Assembly: GCA_019188255.1 (NCBI GenBank)
Contig: JAETXT010000007.1
Span: forward strand, 2,480,001 to 2,544,000
Direction of reading: 5' to 3'
DNA: 64,000 nucleotides
DNA from: Verticillium longisporum
Taxonomy: Eukaryota > Ascomycota > Sordariomycetes > Glomerellales > Plectosphaerellaceae
In this document: positions 1 to 10,485 of the stretch, one piece after another
Numbering within the stretch: the first letter of the stretch is position 1
Layout of the letters: each line of letters starts with the position of its first letter
Program-made: the position numbers and the translations under genes
Notes under the pieces: model-generated
What the model saw: the letters and a program-made list of their open reading frames with translations, nothing else
Databases searched by the model: none
Told to the model about the DNA's origin: nothing

Positions 1-1
1 G

Positions 2-727
2 CTGCTCGGCTCCGACGAAGCCAAGAGGGGAAAGGCTAAAGATTGCAGTTCTCAACAGGACGACGACAACAACGAGACGCGTCCTGAGAACGACGAGTTT
101 GTCAACGCTGACACGATCAATACGAGTCGCCGCCCGGAGGCCGGCAAGTCGCGCGACTTTGCCGATGACTACCGCCGCGTCGATTTTCACTGGATGGTCC
201 GCGACAGAAACTACCTCTCGTGGCTTTCCGATCTCCTCAACGAAGTGTCGCGCAGCCAGGAGTGGCACCGTGAGCACGAGGACCAGCCGCACCTCGACAT
301 TCGCATCCAGACGCACGTCACGGCCAAACGCAAGGACATTGTCACGCACGTCTACCGCTGGCTCCTCGAGATGCACCGCACCGACGACCACCCAGCCAGT
401 CCCCTGACTGGCCTGTTAAGCCCGACACACTTTGGGCGGCCCGACTTTAACGACATCCTCGACAGACACTACGACGAGATGAGCGCGTTCCGCCGGAGCA
501 AGAGGGAGGAGGCGCGCGGAGAGAAGCCTGGCAGCAGCGCGAGGCGCGAGGGAGCCGGCGACGCAGAGTACTACAAGGAGGACGAGGAGCTCAAGGTTGG
601 CGTTTTCTACTGTGGCGCGCCAGTCGTGGGCGAGATTCTGGCGGACAAGTGCAGCGAGCTCACGACCAGGGGTCGGCATGACGGCAGCAAGATTGAGTAC
701 CACTTTATGATTGAGGTGTTTGGATAG
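2..727 (+). CDS. NADPH oxidase / ferric reductase family protein, C-terminal part (5' truncated)
   Basis: The frame is open from the window edge to a TAG at 725-727, giving 241 C-terminal residues. The sequence resembles the cytosolic NAD(P)H-binding half of NOX/ferric-reductase flavocytochromes, which pass electrons from NADPH through FAD and haem across a membrane. Visible support: a VDFHW(M) segment and conserved region near residue 60-80, an FGRPDF motif after a loop, and a C-terminal VGVFYCGAP motif matching the CG(P) NADPH-binding signature. A charged, low-complexity insertion (DDDNN, later RSKREEARGEK) interrupts the usual spacing, so this is not a plain NoxA or NoxB tail; a NoxC-like or divergent reductase is possible. 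The haem-binding membrane part lies outside the window, so subfamily and substrate cannot be fixed. Confidence 0.72.
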   Translation: MLGSDEAKRGKAKDCSSQQDDDNNETRPENDEFVNADTINTSRRPEAGKSRDFADDYRRVDFHWMVRDRNYLSWLSDLLNEVSRSQEWHREHEDQPHLDIRIQTHVTAKRKDIVTHVYRWLLEMHRTDDHPASPLTGLLSPTHFGRPDFNDILDRHYDEMSAFRRSKREEARGEKPGSSARREGAGDAEYYKEDEELKVGVFYCGAPVVGEILADKCSELTTRGRHDGSKIEYHFMIEVFG

Positions 728-836
728 ACATGTCGACGATACGTAGTCGAGCGAAGTCGTTTCGGCTGGATACTGTAGACTTTTTGGTTCTCATTAATGA
801 CTATTGAGCCGTATTCTCACATGTTTCGTAATGGCA

Positions 837-943
837 TCTCCCACGCCACACTAGGTCTCCCACGCCACACTAGGCAAGGTACTGCAAAGCTCTCGAATAT
901 AATGGTCGACTAGGCAAGGTACTGCGAAGTACTCTCGAACATA
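837..943. repeat. Two adjoining direct tandem repeats downstream of the NOX-like gene
   Basis: A 19-bp unit beginning TCTCCCACGCC occurs twice in tandem (837-855 and 856-874). It runs into a second repeat of about 32-34 bp beginning CTAGGCAAGGTACTGC, present at about 870-901 and 910-943 with a few mismatches. It lies between two convergent genes. No coding potential is seen. Confidence 0.8.
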
Positions 944-970
944 CTCAGTCCAGCCCCCCCCGCACCGTCC

Positions 971-1818
971 TCACAGCTTCGCCAGCCCGCCGAGCCCAGA
1001 CCGCTCCGGCACCTGCACGACGACGCTGCCGTCCTCGCCCGCCCCGAAGACAACCTCCTGGCAGTCCTCGTCAGCGACGCCGTTGGCAAACTGCGTCACG
1101 ACAAACTCGACGCTCGTGCCCTGCGGCCCCAGCGCCACCATGGGCGCATGCCAGGTGCCGGCGCCGTACGTGACGGCCTGGCCCGTCGTCGCGACAAAGG
1201 CCCGGAGGCCGGCGAGGTCAGGCACGCCGCGACCGGGATAGCCGGACGTTCCGGATGCGGTCCCGGATGCGGACGCGGCGGCGGCGACGGCGGCGGGGTC
1301 GGGGTTCGGCAGGCCCTCGTCCGCGGGACCGGCGGCTCTGCTCGGCGCCACGATGACGAGGTAGCCGGCGGCGGGGCTGCGGTCGGGCCCGGCCAGCGGG
1401 GCAAAGGTCTGGGTGGTGAAGGGGTGGCGCTCGAGGATGCGCACGCGGAAGAGGCCCGGGCCGTGATGCACGACGGGCGTGTAGGGCAGCAGCGTCGAGA
1501 TGGGCGGCGGCGCCGGCGGGTGCGGGTGGTCGAGGGCCGCGCGGCGCACACGAAGAGGTTGAGCACCGGCTGGGCGGGCGTGCCGGAGGGCCGTCGCGTA
1601 GTGGTTCGCCGGCGTCGAGGGGTGCTGGTACTTGATGGCCGAGCCCTGGTTCGCGGACACGGCGCGCAGGGCGAGGTGCGGCGGCAGCGTCGCCGAGGGG
1701 CCACGGCCGGGTGCGGGTTCTGGATGACGTCGCCAAAGGGCGCAAAGGCCGAGGGCGTCAGGGGCACGGCGGGGATGGTCAGGTTTTGGCCGTTGAGGGA
1801 GAGCTTGATGGGCGGCAT
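971..1818 (-). CDS. Ureidoglycolate lyase (allantoin catabolism), with three frameshifts
   Basis: Allantoin-pathway enzyme (DAL3/ureidoglycolate hydrolase family, PF04115) that splits ureidoglycolate into glyoxylate and urea. The start ATG is at 1816-1818 and begins MPPIKLSLNG. Family motifs are visible but spread over two frames: FGDVIQNP in the first, ANQGSAIKY in the second, LNLFVC back in the first, then HGPGLFRVRILERHPFTTQ and VTYGAGTWHAPM in the second, to the stop at 971. The switches fall near 1697-1700 (a G4 run on the + strand; one base missing), 1572-1579 (one extra) and 1534-1546 (one missing). The net correction gives 849 nt, exactly 283 codons, which supports a single gene read through sequence errors. 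A decayed gene cannot be excluded from one sequence. Confidence 0.8.
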
Positions 1819-2895
1819 GGCTTTTGCGGTGGGGGCGGAAGTGAATAAAGGGGAAACGTCTCTTGTGCCACCGGCCTTGTGGGTAAGGTGATGATGATCT
1901 GGTTGATGATGATGATGGCGATGCTGTAAGTGACGTGGATGGGTGGGTGGTGTTGAGGAGGTGAGCTGAGGTAGGTAGCTCGAGCTCGAGCTTGAGCTCG
2001 AGCTTAAGCTTGAGGGCTTGGACGTCTGCAGCTGCCCCCAGCTGTCAGAGTGAGGGGGCCGCCCGTGCAGGCCGAGGCCCACCAACACGGGGAAGCATCT
2101 TTCATCTGATCACAGCCAACACCAGCAGCCTAGACAGGTGCTTCTTGTGTTGTCTCTCGTTAAACTAGGCACTGCAAGTATACAACGCATTCACGAGGCA
2201 GAGAGTCATCACTATGCATGCATGACCTAAAGACCATATTCATGGTCCCCATCCCAGCGCAATACCGAACATGCCTTTCCTTCAAGACCTCTCAACAGTG
2301 ACTGACTGGATGGGGCCACCTACCATGACAGGTGTGAGCGAACCTCAGAATCAGCATTCGTTCATGTTGCGGCGGCCAGAACATGTACCCCGACGCGCCA
2401 GCTGTCTCCATAGCCAGCTGAACATGCACCATGCGCGGCCCCAGGCACAGCACGGTCATGGCCGCATCCTTCCATCAGAGCGGTGAAGAAGCCGTCGTTC
2501 CCAGCAGATGTTCCATGGTATGATTTGTATAGGCGGAAAGATACGAGGCGAAACCGTCGGCCATCCCTTGCAAGAACTGCAACGAGCTAGATCGACCACT
2601 ACCCCGCATCCTGCATTGGTCTGACGCAGCCGCAGAAGAAAGCGCAGATCCCAGGGAGGCCATCGGGTGTGAATTAGGAAACCCGTGTGTATAAGTCAAC
2701 GTGCCCGGTAAACCGCCAGCACTACCTCGCTTGTGTGCAACTGAACCCCGATCACCGTACCCTCAGAAGATAATCCCAAGAACCCATTATGAAATCCATA
2801 CGGCTTATGCTCCACGCCCGTCCAACAGACAAAGGGAAAAAAAAGACGATTCCACATGACTTCATTAAATCCAGCCACATCGGTGGCACCCTCGT
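1819..2895. other. Intergenic interval, no gene recognised
   Basis: This is the 5' flank of the ureidoglycolate lyase gene and the 3' flank of the laccase gene. It contains GAT-rich sequence near 1885-1920 and a low-complexity GAGCTC/AAGCTT stretch at about 1978-2012 (alternating CTCGAG, GAGCTC and AAGCTT palindromes). The small open frames at 2271-2878 show no family resemblance or coding character. Confidence 0.6.
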
Positions 2896-4806
2896 CTACA
2901 GACCCGAGTCGGACTGTGGCCAGACTGCCGTCGGCTCATAGGCGCGCCACTTCTTGCAATTCGGCTCCAGGTTGTCGAGGTTGACCGTCTTGGGAATGTC
3001 GCCCTTTCTCTCGAGGAACATGACGCTGAGCCCGCGAGACACGTGCCAAGCGATGTGACAGTGCAGCAGGTGCGCTCCCGGGTTGTCTGTCTGGAACGCG
3101 ATGACGAGATGTCCGCCGCCCGGCAGCTCCGCCACGTCCCGCCGTATGGGATTGTCAAAATTGAGCGAGTTGACCCCCGCCACGCGATCAAACTGGCTGT
3201 CGCCCGCGCCGAGAACGAGAAAGTCGTGCCCGTGAAGGTGCATCGGGTGTGGGACCGGTCCAAGGTTCTCAAGGACCCAGAACGTCCAGACGTTCTTCTG
3301 CGCAATGTCGATGACGTTGGCTTCCCGCGGCCAGTCAAAGTCGCCCTCGCGGATGTACTCGAGGATGGGCCTGTCCCACTCAACGTTGATGCTGGAGCCG
3401 TTGACCTCCCACCGGAACACGGCAACGTCGTCAATGACGGGTGTCTCGAGGTTGACATCAAGGTAGCCCTGGCTCTTCAGGAACTCTTTCTTGGGTGCTC
3501 CCTTTTTGACAACCGGGCTGAAGCCCACCGTGTCGCTGCAGACTGCATTCACAGGCGTGCCTGGGTTGGTTGGCTTCTTTGTCTTGGACGCGCCAGCATA
3601 GCTGAAGATGGCCGCGGGCTGCTTGATGCGCGTCGTGCCGCAGAACCTGCTGCTTGCCAGCGTCGCGTTGAACCAGTAGTTTTCCACCTTTTGGTTCGCT
3701 TCGATAATGACATCGTATCGCTGGCCGACCGTCATGAAGAGCGTGTCCTTCTTCACCGGGACCACCGGGACCAAGTCGGTTGCAATGACGGTAAACGTGT
3801 GTCCTACCATGGAGACGGTAAAGGCATTGTCCAACGACGTGTTGATGAGACGTAGGCGGTGCTTCTTACCAGGCTGAAGCGTCGTCCTCGAGTACTTACC
3901 ACCACCTTGGGCATTGACATGGGTGCCGTTGAACAGTATGTTGTCGCTGTCGGGCGGCGGACCGTTGGAGACCAGCTCTGCGCGCCGCTCGAGCCTGTCC
4001 GCCGTCTCGTAATACCAGTCCGTGATTGAGAATGGGCCGAGGTCAACGTCGTAGTTGGCAGACGCCGGTCCGTTGACCTGGATGGTGCCCACGACGCCAT
4101 TGCCATACTGCGCCGAAAAGTGGGAATGATACCAGGCCGTACCATACTGGTGCATGCGGAATAGGTACGTCTTGCTCGCACCCGGTGGGATGGGACATTC
4201 GGTGGCCCCATTGGCGCCATCCTGGTCGTTTGTGTTCTTCTGCCAGATGCCGTGCCAGTGAATGGAAGTGCTGGACGCTTCAGTCAGTCTCGACGGTACC
4301 CGAGAGCGCCGATTGCATGCAAGGAACATACCCGTTATGCTGCAGCTGGTTGTGGACGTTGACCTTGACCCAGTCACCCCAATCTGTTTATTTGCGTCAG
4401 GGTCAGATCGACAGGGTGAGAGTGGAACTTGTCTCACCGGCAACAATCGTCGGACCAGGAAACTGGCCGTTGATCAGCATGGCAGGCTTGCTGACACCGT
4501 CGGCCGAGGAGAAGCTTGATACATTGGTGATGGTCAAGTCGTACTGCAAGCAGCGTCAGCTTCACGCATGGGACGCTGAGGTCTCCTTTCGCGTACCGTC
4601 CTGGTCTTCCCAGTATCGGGAATCTTGGATGATGTATCCGTAAATATATCAAAATTATCGCGCCAGCAGGCACGGTTCTTAGGGCCGTGTTGTCCACAGC
4701 CATATTTCCCAAAGGGCTGGAGGGGCGGGTCGGTAGCGGGCATGGCCGACGTCAAGCCGGCGACCCAGCAGGCCACGAGGCCGAAGCAGATGAATCGGAG
4801 AGACAT
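2896..4806 (-). CDS. Secreted laccase (multicopper oxidase)
   Basis: Four exons: 4597-4806, 4438-4543, 4332-4383 and 2896-4270, giving 580 residues. The protein opens with a hydrophobic signal peptide (MSLRFICFGLVACWVAG). Three cupredoxin domains follow, with copper motifs HWHG (about 127-130), HSHF in the WYHSHF segment, HPMHLHG (about 464-470) and HCHIAWH (about 526-532). The residue ten after the Cys is Leu, the non-coordinating axial position found in many fungal laccases. The C-terminus is DSGL, the processing/plug tail typical of ascomycete laccases. The product oxidises phenols with reduction of O2 to water outside the cell; the physiological substrate (pigment, lignin-type phenols or detoxification) is not readable here. 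Splice sites were chosen by consensus and restore the KTRTYDLTITN, ADWGDW and NGTSIHWHG segments in frame. Confidence 0.93.
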
Positions 4807-4890
4807 AGTCAAGGAGAGACGAAGAGAATGTGTGATGCTGCTGATGAGACGAGTAAAATTCTTACATGTCTGCGGTCTGGGGAAACGATC

Positions 4891-4897
4891 TTAAATA
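4891..4897 (-). promoter_or_regulatory. Candidate TATA element of the laccase gene
   Basis: TATTTAA on the minus strand, about 85-91 bp upstream of the laccase ATG, followed by a pyrimidine-rich leader. Position and sequence fit a fungal TATA box; there is no direct evidence of use. Confidence 0.4.
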
Positions 4898-5883
4898 GGC
4901 AAACGCTCACTTGCAACGAGAACATCTCTCCGCGAGCTGACACCCAGAACTTTGGAAACAACCAAGGCTCGTATGTCTCTCGGCCGCTCTGCCGCAGAGC
5001 TGTGAGCGCTTGAGCCTTGCCAGGCGTGGCGTAGACCGCTTGCAACTCGAGCTCACCTCGAGTCCAGAAGAAAAGGGCATGGGGCCTGAGACATGCCGAA
5101 CCCCCTGATCCCTGGCCACCGACTAAAACTTTCACGCCTCTGGGGATTCGGCGAATAAACATTGCCTGGGAAGCCTGTGCGTGCACGATCTTGGGTAAGA
5201 CAAACGCTCACAAGCACCTAGGGCTGCCGCTGCAGGACAAGCGTGGCGCGTCACTGGAGCCGCCAACCGCATGTCACTTGAGCTATCAAACAGCATGCCA
5301 AGGCCTGCGGCAGAGTGTCTTTCCGATGGATTCCAGCCCTCAACGGCTGCGAGACGCATCTGACCATGAGTATGGATCCTGAACGGATGAGGCCACCTCG
5401 GAAAGGGCCGGCGTACTTTGACCACGAGAAGAGCAGACATGGCCACCTGAACCTGTCAGCATCGGCCGATCCCTGTTCACGGAGCACACCCGTGTCCGTC
5501 AGGCACACAAAAAGAAACGAAAAAGCAGGGGAGTGTCTACGGCGAGCTGAAGAGTGTGCGCATCCTTTTTGAGGGAAAGAATCAAAATCGGTGACAATGG
5601 CCCCTGCAGAATCGGTCACTTGTAGGCCCCACCGCATGCTGTGTAGCCACGGCTATCGATTGTCTTGATCCTCGTTGCTTCGGTTGAGGTGCTCACTCGG
5701 AGGAAGAGTTTGAGCCGGCTGCGAATTGGGCTGAGGACTCGGACCGAGTCCATGAGGTAGGTGGTGTAGATGATCGCGAGGCGCAAGGAGTTGAGAATAG
5801 ATCAACTTGGGCGCCGGGCGGCCGGTTGTGCCCAGACGTGAAGGGCTGTTAGCGTTGCAACTATACGAGGTGATCATCGCTGT

Positions 5884-5921
5884 CCCGACACGCTGGAGTC
5901 GGGCCACTCCAGCGTGTCGGG
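5884..5921. repeat. Perfect 16-bp inverted repeat with 6-nt loop
   Basis: Positions 5884-5899 (starting CCCGACACGC) are the exact reverse complement of 5906-5921, with a CGGGCC loop between. The arms are about 69% GC, so a stable hairpin would form in RNA or single-stranded DNA. No gene is recognised around it. Confidence 0.85.
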
Positions 5922-8495
5922 CCACTACACAGACAGGCGAGCAGGGGCTGGAGTGCGGCATGACGGCATGGGCACGCGCGCTGGATACGGGCAGTTGAGG
6001 CACCTCGTTGGCTGTCAGAGAAGACCATCGCCGGTGAGTGAGATCAATAAGTCAGACTGACAACTGGGACGTCATGATTGGGTACGCCGAGCTGAGCAAG
6101 GTTCGGCATGAGGTGGGTTAGGAGGGAGAAGGGGGGGGGGCGCTCTCGGCCGCAAAGGGGTTGAAGCGAATGAGCAGAAGAAGCAGCCCGGCTTTCCGAA
6201 TGCACCTAGTGTGAAGGATGCTGCTATTCTGGACGACTCTGGAGATCAGACAAAGGCGGTCGGTCAACGGTGCCTGTGAACGAAGAGACTGAACAAAGAG
6301 ACGTTGAGCGGCCCCACCTCCACCCGGGAAAGCAAGAGCTACCTGGGCACCACAAGCGAGGACCTGCCTACCGTACGTACCAGCCCACCTGTGCTTGCCC
6401 TGCTATTTTGGCTGACTCACTTCCTGCGTCCAATCACGATGAAGCGGCTCCCTCTCCTGGCGCCTGCCTCGACTCCTTTTGCCCCTTTTGGCAATCACCA
6501 CCAGCGGCAGCCTCAAACGCCCACCCACCCCATGCCGCCTGGGCTGCAGCTGCCTCATGCAGGCAGTACACGCATCCGCCACTGCCCTGGACACCGCCTC
6601 AGACCATGCCGCCTCAGAGCACGTCGAGGCTGCTACATGGCCTCATGCCGTGAGAGCGTTGCGAGCCAGCTTCGATTCATTATCGGGAACAATGCAGCCA
6701 GTGCCTGGTCCAAGACTCTCTCGGTGAGGCACCTTACTGTTCATCGAACGAGCTTCGTGCCGCTGCGGGACCGGCTGATAGACTTTTACCGAGCCCTTCG
6801 AACGCCACCTTTACAGACCATGTGCCCAAGACGGTAGTCTGGCCCAGATATCGAGCCAGCGACCAGCTGGGTGCACATACTTAGGAGATGGAGAGGTGTG
6901 TAGGGCATCGACTAGCTTATCGACACAGCATCATCCGCGGCTCTGAGGACGGGAGCGTCCCGAAGGCTGCGCGCTTCCCTCTTCCCGCTTCCCGCTTCTC
7001 GCGTCTGATCAGGTGGACTGGCGGTCAAGTCGAGCCTTGCGCTGGGACCCGAACCCAGGTTCGTGGGGGGAACAGGTTGCACAACAGCTATGCAGTTGTC
7101 ATCTGGCAGCGGATCTGGTACTTCTCAGGCAGGGCCCTCGGCGAGCTGAGTCGTAACGATTCGATGAAAGGCTGTCAGCTGCGCCGTTGAGGCGTATCGA
7201 GGCACGAGTTTGTTTGTGTGTGCGCGTGCATGCGTGCGTGTGCATATATCAAATGGCCTCGATCCAATGAGGTCAAGGCATTGCCCATTCCATTAGACTT
7301 TCATAGCGGCATGCTGTGCAACACAGAAATGTCCTTGGCAGATCACTCGACTTTGCTGTCATGGGTTGCGGCTATGCATACCGTCCGTTCTGGCCGGATG
7401 TGACATGACCAAAATGCATATTGAACGATGTGGCGTCGTGATGAAGCCTCTCGCAACGCAAAGCATGAAATGTGATCTCTTGGAAAGTCCTTGGCGACGA
7501 TAAATGTCTCGGAAAGGGGAGTCCATTACGCCTTGGTGTATCTCACGGCCAAGCACTCAGCCAAAAAGACAGGTCATGATGCCGATTACCAAGCCAAATC
7601 ATCGAGTGCTTCTTGGATGCTGACATGTAGGTCAACTGAGGACATCATGTTGGTCGCCCTGCCCCCGTTCCGAGATGTTGCCAGGTTTGGCTCCAAAGAT
7701 GCACAGGACTAGCTCGGCTGAGGTGTGGCCCAAGATTTCACGGAGATTGCGAGATTGCCGTGGTCAGGGCGATGAATGCTCACGTAGCCCTTCATGTTGA
7801 CGGCAGGGGCAGGTAAGCCCGCATTAGGGGACGACTGGGAAGTCTTGCCATTGGGTTGCAGATCAGGACTGACTATGTGCTGGCACGTAGCATGTCAGCA
7901 TTAGGCAGAAATGACTGGGAAGGACGCCAACGACTCTGGCAAGCTCGAGTGGTCCTGAATAGCGTGAGCTCCAACCTTGTCCGATAGTTCATGCTGAGAA
8001 TCGCGAATCCCGAGAGGCTCGGTTTGTTGACGTGTGGCCAGGGTTGACAGGATGACTAGCGTCTGCGCGGGTTCGCAATCTGCCACGTCCTGTGACGGTG
8101 CTTACAAGTATGAGTATGGGTATGATCCACCTAGTAGGGATTCACAGTCAAGTGTATTGGACGAAGGAGGCACACGTCTGCTGCTCGCGATGGTGCGCGT
8201 CAAGGTGTCAAGGTGGTTACCCCAGGCCATATTACATAAGCCAACCAGCACAGGCCAGTGACGCAACTGTTTGCACGACACTGCGATCCTTATCCTTATC
8301 GTGGATCTGGCCTTGACCTTGGCCTCGACCTTGGCCTCGTCTTTGACAGCTTGCAAGTTGTTGGCACCTCGACGACTTGTCGTGTTGCGCACAGAACCCC
8401 GCCAACCTTCCGAGAACGACCTTCTTCTTCGTCTCCGACTGACTGACGGCTCTTTGTGACATGACGGTTCAGTTGTTGCAACCGCTGCCGCTGTC

Positions 8496-9692
8496 ATGTC
8501 CAACTTTCTCTCCCTTCTAGGGTGGTCCTTTCTGCCGAATGTACGTTTCCCTCTGCTCACGCGAGGCGCCTTGCCTCGAGGTCAAGGCGCCTCGAGGTTG
8601 GGGTACCTCTGCCATGGCCGAACTGCCCACTGACCTCTGCTGCAGTTCGTGACCGGCTGGACGCAGACCATCTACTACTCCATCACCATACGCGCCGGCG
8701 ACCCGCCCCCCCAGCCCGGCTCGGCCAGGTACATCACCCACCGCCGCAGGATCCACTTCCTCGTCGTGTCCCTCTACCTCCTCTACACGCTCTACGAGGC
8801 CGACCACGACCTGCGCCGCGACGGCAGCTTCTACGCGGACCTCGGCCTGTCGACGCTCGCGCCCGAAGACCGCGAGATCAAGTCGCGCTTCCGCCGCCTC
8901 GCCGCCGTCCACCACCCCGACAAGTCGTCCGACGCCGACGGCGCCTCGCGCTTCATCCACCTCAAGCTCGCCTCGGACACGCTCCTCAACCCGGCGGCGC
9001 GCTTCGCCTACGACCGCTTCGGCCGCGAGGTCACGCAGTGGCAGCGCCTCACCACGGTGCGCGACTACCTCGCCCGCGGCGTCCTGCAGTCGCTGCTACC
9101 GCACTACGCCGTCGCCGCCGCCGCCCTCTACGGCCTCGGCCTCCTCGGCTACCTCGACTGGGGCCGCTACTGGCGCTGGCTCCTCCTCGCCGCCCTCTGC
9201 CTCTTCGAGCTCACCCTCGTCACCCGGCCCCTGCCGCCCGCCTTCCTGACCGCCGCCAACGCCCTGACCTCCGCCCTCACCACGCGCCAGCCCCTGCTGC
9301 CCTTCCAGCTCATCGCCCTCGCCCGCAAGGCCAGCATCACCCTCTACATTGCCTTTAACCAGCTCGGGCCCCTCATCGACGTCTTGCTCGCCGGCGGCCC
9401 CCCGCAGCCCGATGACGACGACGACGCCCACGCCCAGGAGAGCCTGCACCAGGGCCTCGAGCGCCTCGACGCCCTGGCCCACGGCCTTGACCACGACGCC
9501 GCCAAGCTGCTGTCCATGGAGATGGTGCCGTACGCCGGCGACGCTGAGGCCCTCGGCGCCGTCCGCGCCAAGGTCAAGGACTGGCTGGTCCAGAACACGA
9601 TCCGCGCCGACCCCATGGTCAAGGACGCCGTGGGCAACTCCATCCGCAGGCGCCGCACCGACGCGCCCGCCGGTGCCAAGGGAACCAGGTAG
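8496..9692 (+). CDS. J-domain (DnaJ/Hsp40) membrane protein
   Basis: Two exons, 8496-8540 and 8646-9692, encode 363 residues. Exon 1 supplies MSNFLSLLGWSFLPN; splicing with a GTACGT donor and TGCAG acceptor continues as FVTGWTQTIYY. A hydrophobic segment (HFLVVSLYLLYTLYE) precedes a J domain starting FYADLGLSTLAPEDREIKS with the HPD tripeptide (VHHPDKSS), which stimulates Hsp70 ATPase. Further hydrophobic stretches follow (YAVAAAALYGLGLLGYL and YWRWLLLAALCLFE), then an acidic patch (DDDDDAH) and a basic C-terminus. This pattern fits the fungal family of ER or mitochondrial membrane J proteins that recruit Hsp70 to a membrane site. Compartment and client are not determined. Confidence 0.82.
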
Positions 9693-10485
9693 GGGGGGGA
9701 TTGTGGGTGTGTGTAGACTGTAGAGTGGCCTTGATGGACCCTCATCGTGATGAAACCTCATGGGCTGAATGCATCTTCTTTTTAAGCATGATAGCGAAGC
9801 GGAGATACATAAAAGAAACATATCAGGATTCCTGGCAGTGTATACTTTATGCATTCGAGGTGATTGCGTGAATGAAATACACCTGGTGAGGGTGTAAAAG
9901 GAGGCAAAAAGGAATTTCTCCCTTTGCCGTCGGCCGGCGTCGAACCTCCAGTCCCTCCACGCGCTTTTTAGCTTGCGCGCCCTGTATCGCATTGTAGAGG
10001 CATGCGCTCTCGGGTATTTATTAAGCTGCCTCTGGACCACCACACCATGCGTCACGGTATGGTGGTCCTGTTGGGAAGAGGGCCGTTGCCGGGGGGGTAT
10101 ATACTGCTGGACCTGTTGCTGCCTGGTTGTGGGGGTGGGTGAATGGTCTCGCGAGCAAGGAGCGCAAGTCAGGATACAGGAAGAGACAAACATGGCGCCC
10201 TGAGCATAATCATGGTACAAAAACGAGGCGCGCAACGCACAAGGGACGAATCGAGCGACGATATGACCAAAGACGATCGAAGAGAATATATGTACGTCTA
10301 TAAAACAGTCGAACCCAAAGTATCTAATCAGCCGCAGCCCAGCAGCAGCGGTGCAGGACGCCAGACGCCTTCAATGCAACGGACAGTCATGTCTACAAGT
10401 ATTCCATTCCCCACTTGCTGTGAGTAAAAAGGTTAAAAAAAAAAAAAAAGAAAAAAAAAAACTGACCATGGCGAGCAGCTTACGC
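9693..10485. other. Convergent 3' interval, no gene
   Basis: Space between the J-domain gene and the MFS gene. It holds an A-rich tract at about 10428-10461 (A15 and A10 runs) just outside the MFS stop codon. No RNA gene or open frame of note was seen. Confidence 0.55.

Larger units (their letters stand above)
4811..8490. other. 3.7 kb interval without a recognised gene
   Basis: This is the divergent space between the laccase (-) and the J-domain gene (+). All open frames are short, lack family motifs and do not join by plausible splicing. The visible structures are a perfect 16-bp inverted repeat at 5884-5921, a G10 run near 6131-6140 and a TG-rich tract at about 7210-7245. It may hold regulatory sequence or a non-coding RNA, but nothing here supports a specific call. 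Confidence 0.5.

Noticed and set aside
4271..4323. Other acceptors for the third laccase intron (GACTGAAG or GTCGAG)
   Set aside because: GACTGAAG leaves the wrong frame; GTCGAG keeps the frame but inserts extra residues before SIHWHG. The GTCCAG acceptor gives the family sequence NGTSIHWHG.
7042..7058. T-arm-like CTGGG-TTCGGGT-CCCAG hairpin on the minus strand, possible tRNA
   Set aside because: The loop lacks the invariant A58, and no anticodon arm, D arm or acceptor pairing could be found around it.
9096..10235. 379-residue minus-strand frame over the 3' half of the J-domain gene
   Set aside because: Val/Glu/Gly-rich antisense shadow of the J-domain protein with a non-coding extension.
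10428..10461. A-rich tract as a retroelement poly-A tail
   Set aside because: No reverse-transcriptase fragment or target-site duplication nearby; simple low-complexity 3' flank is enough.
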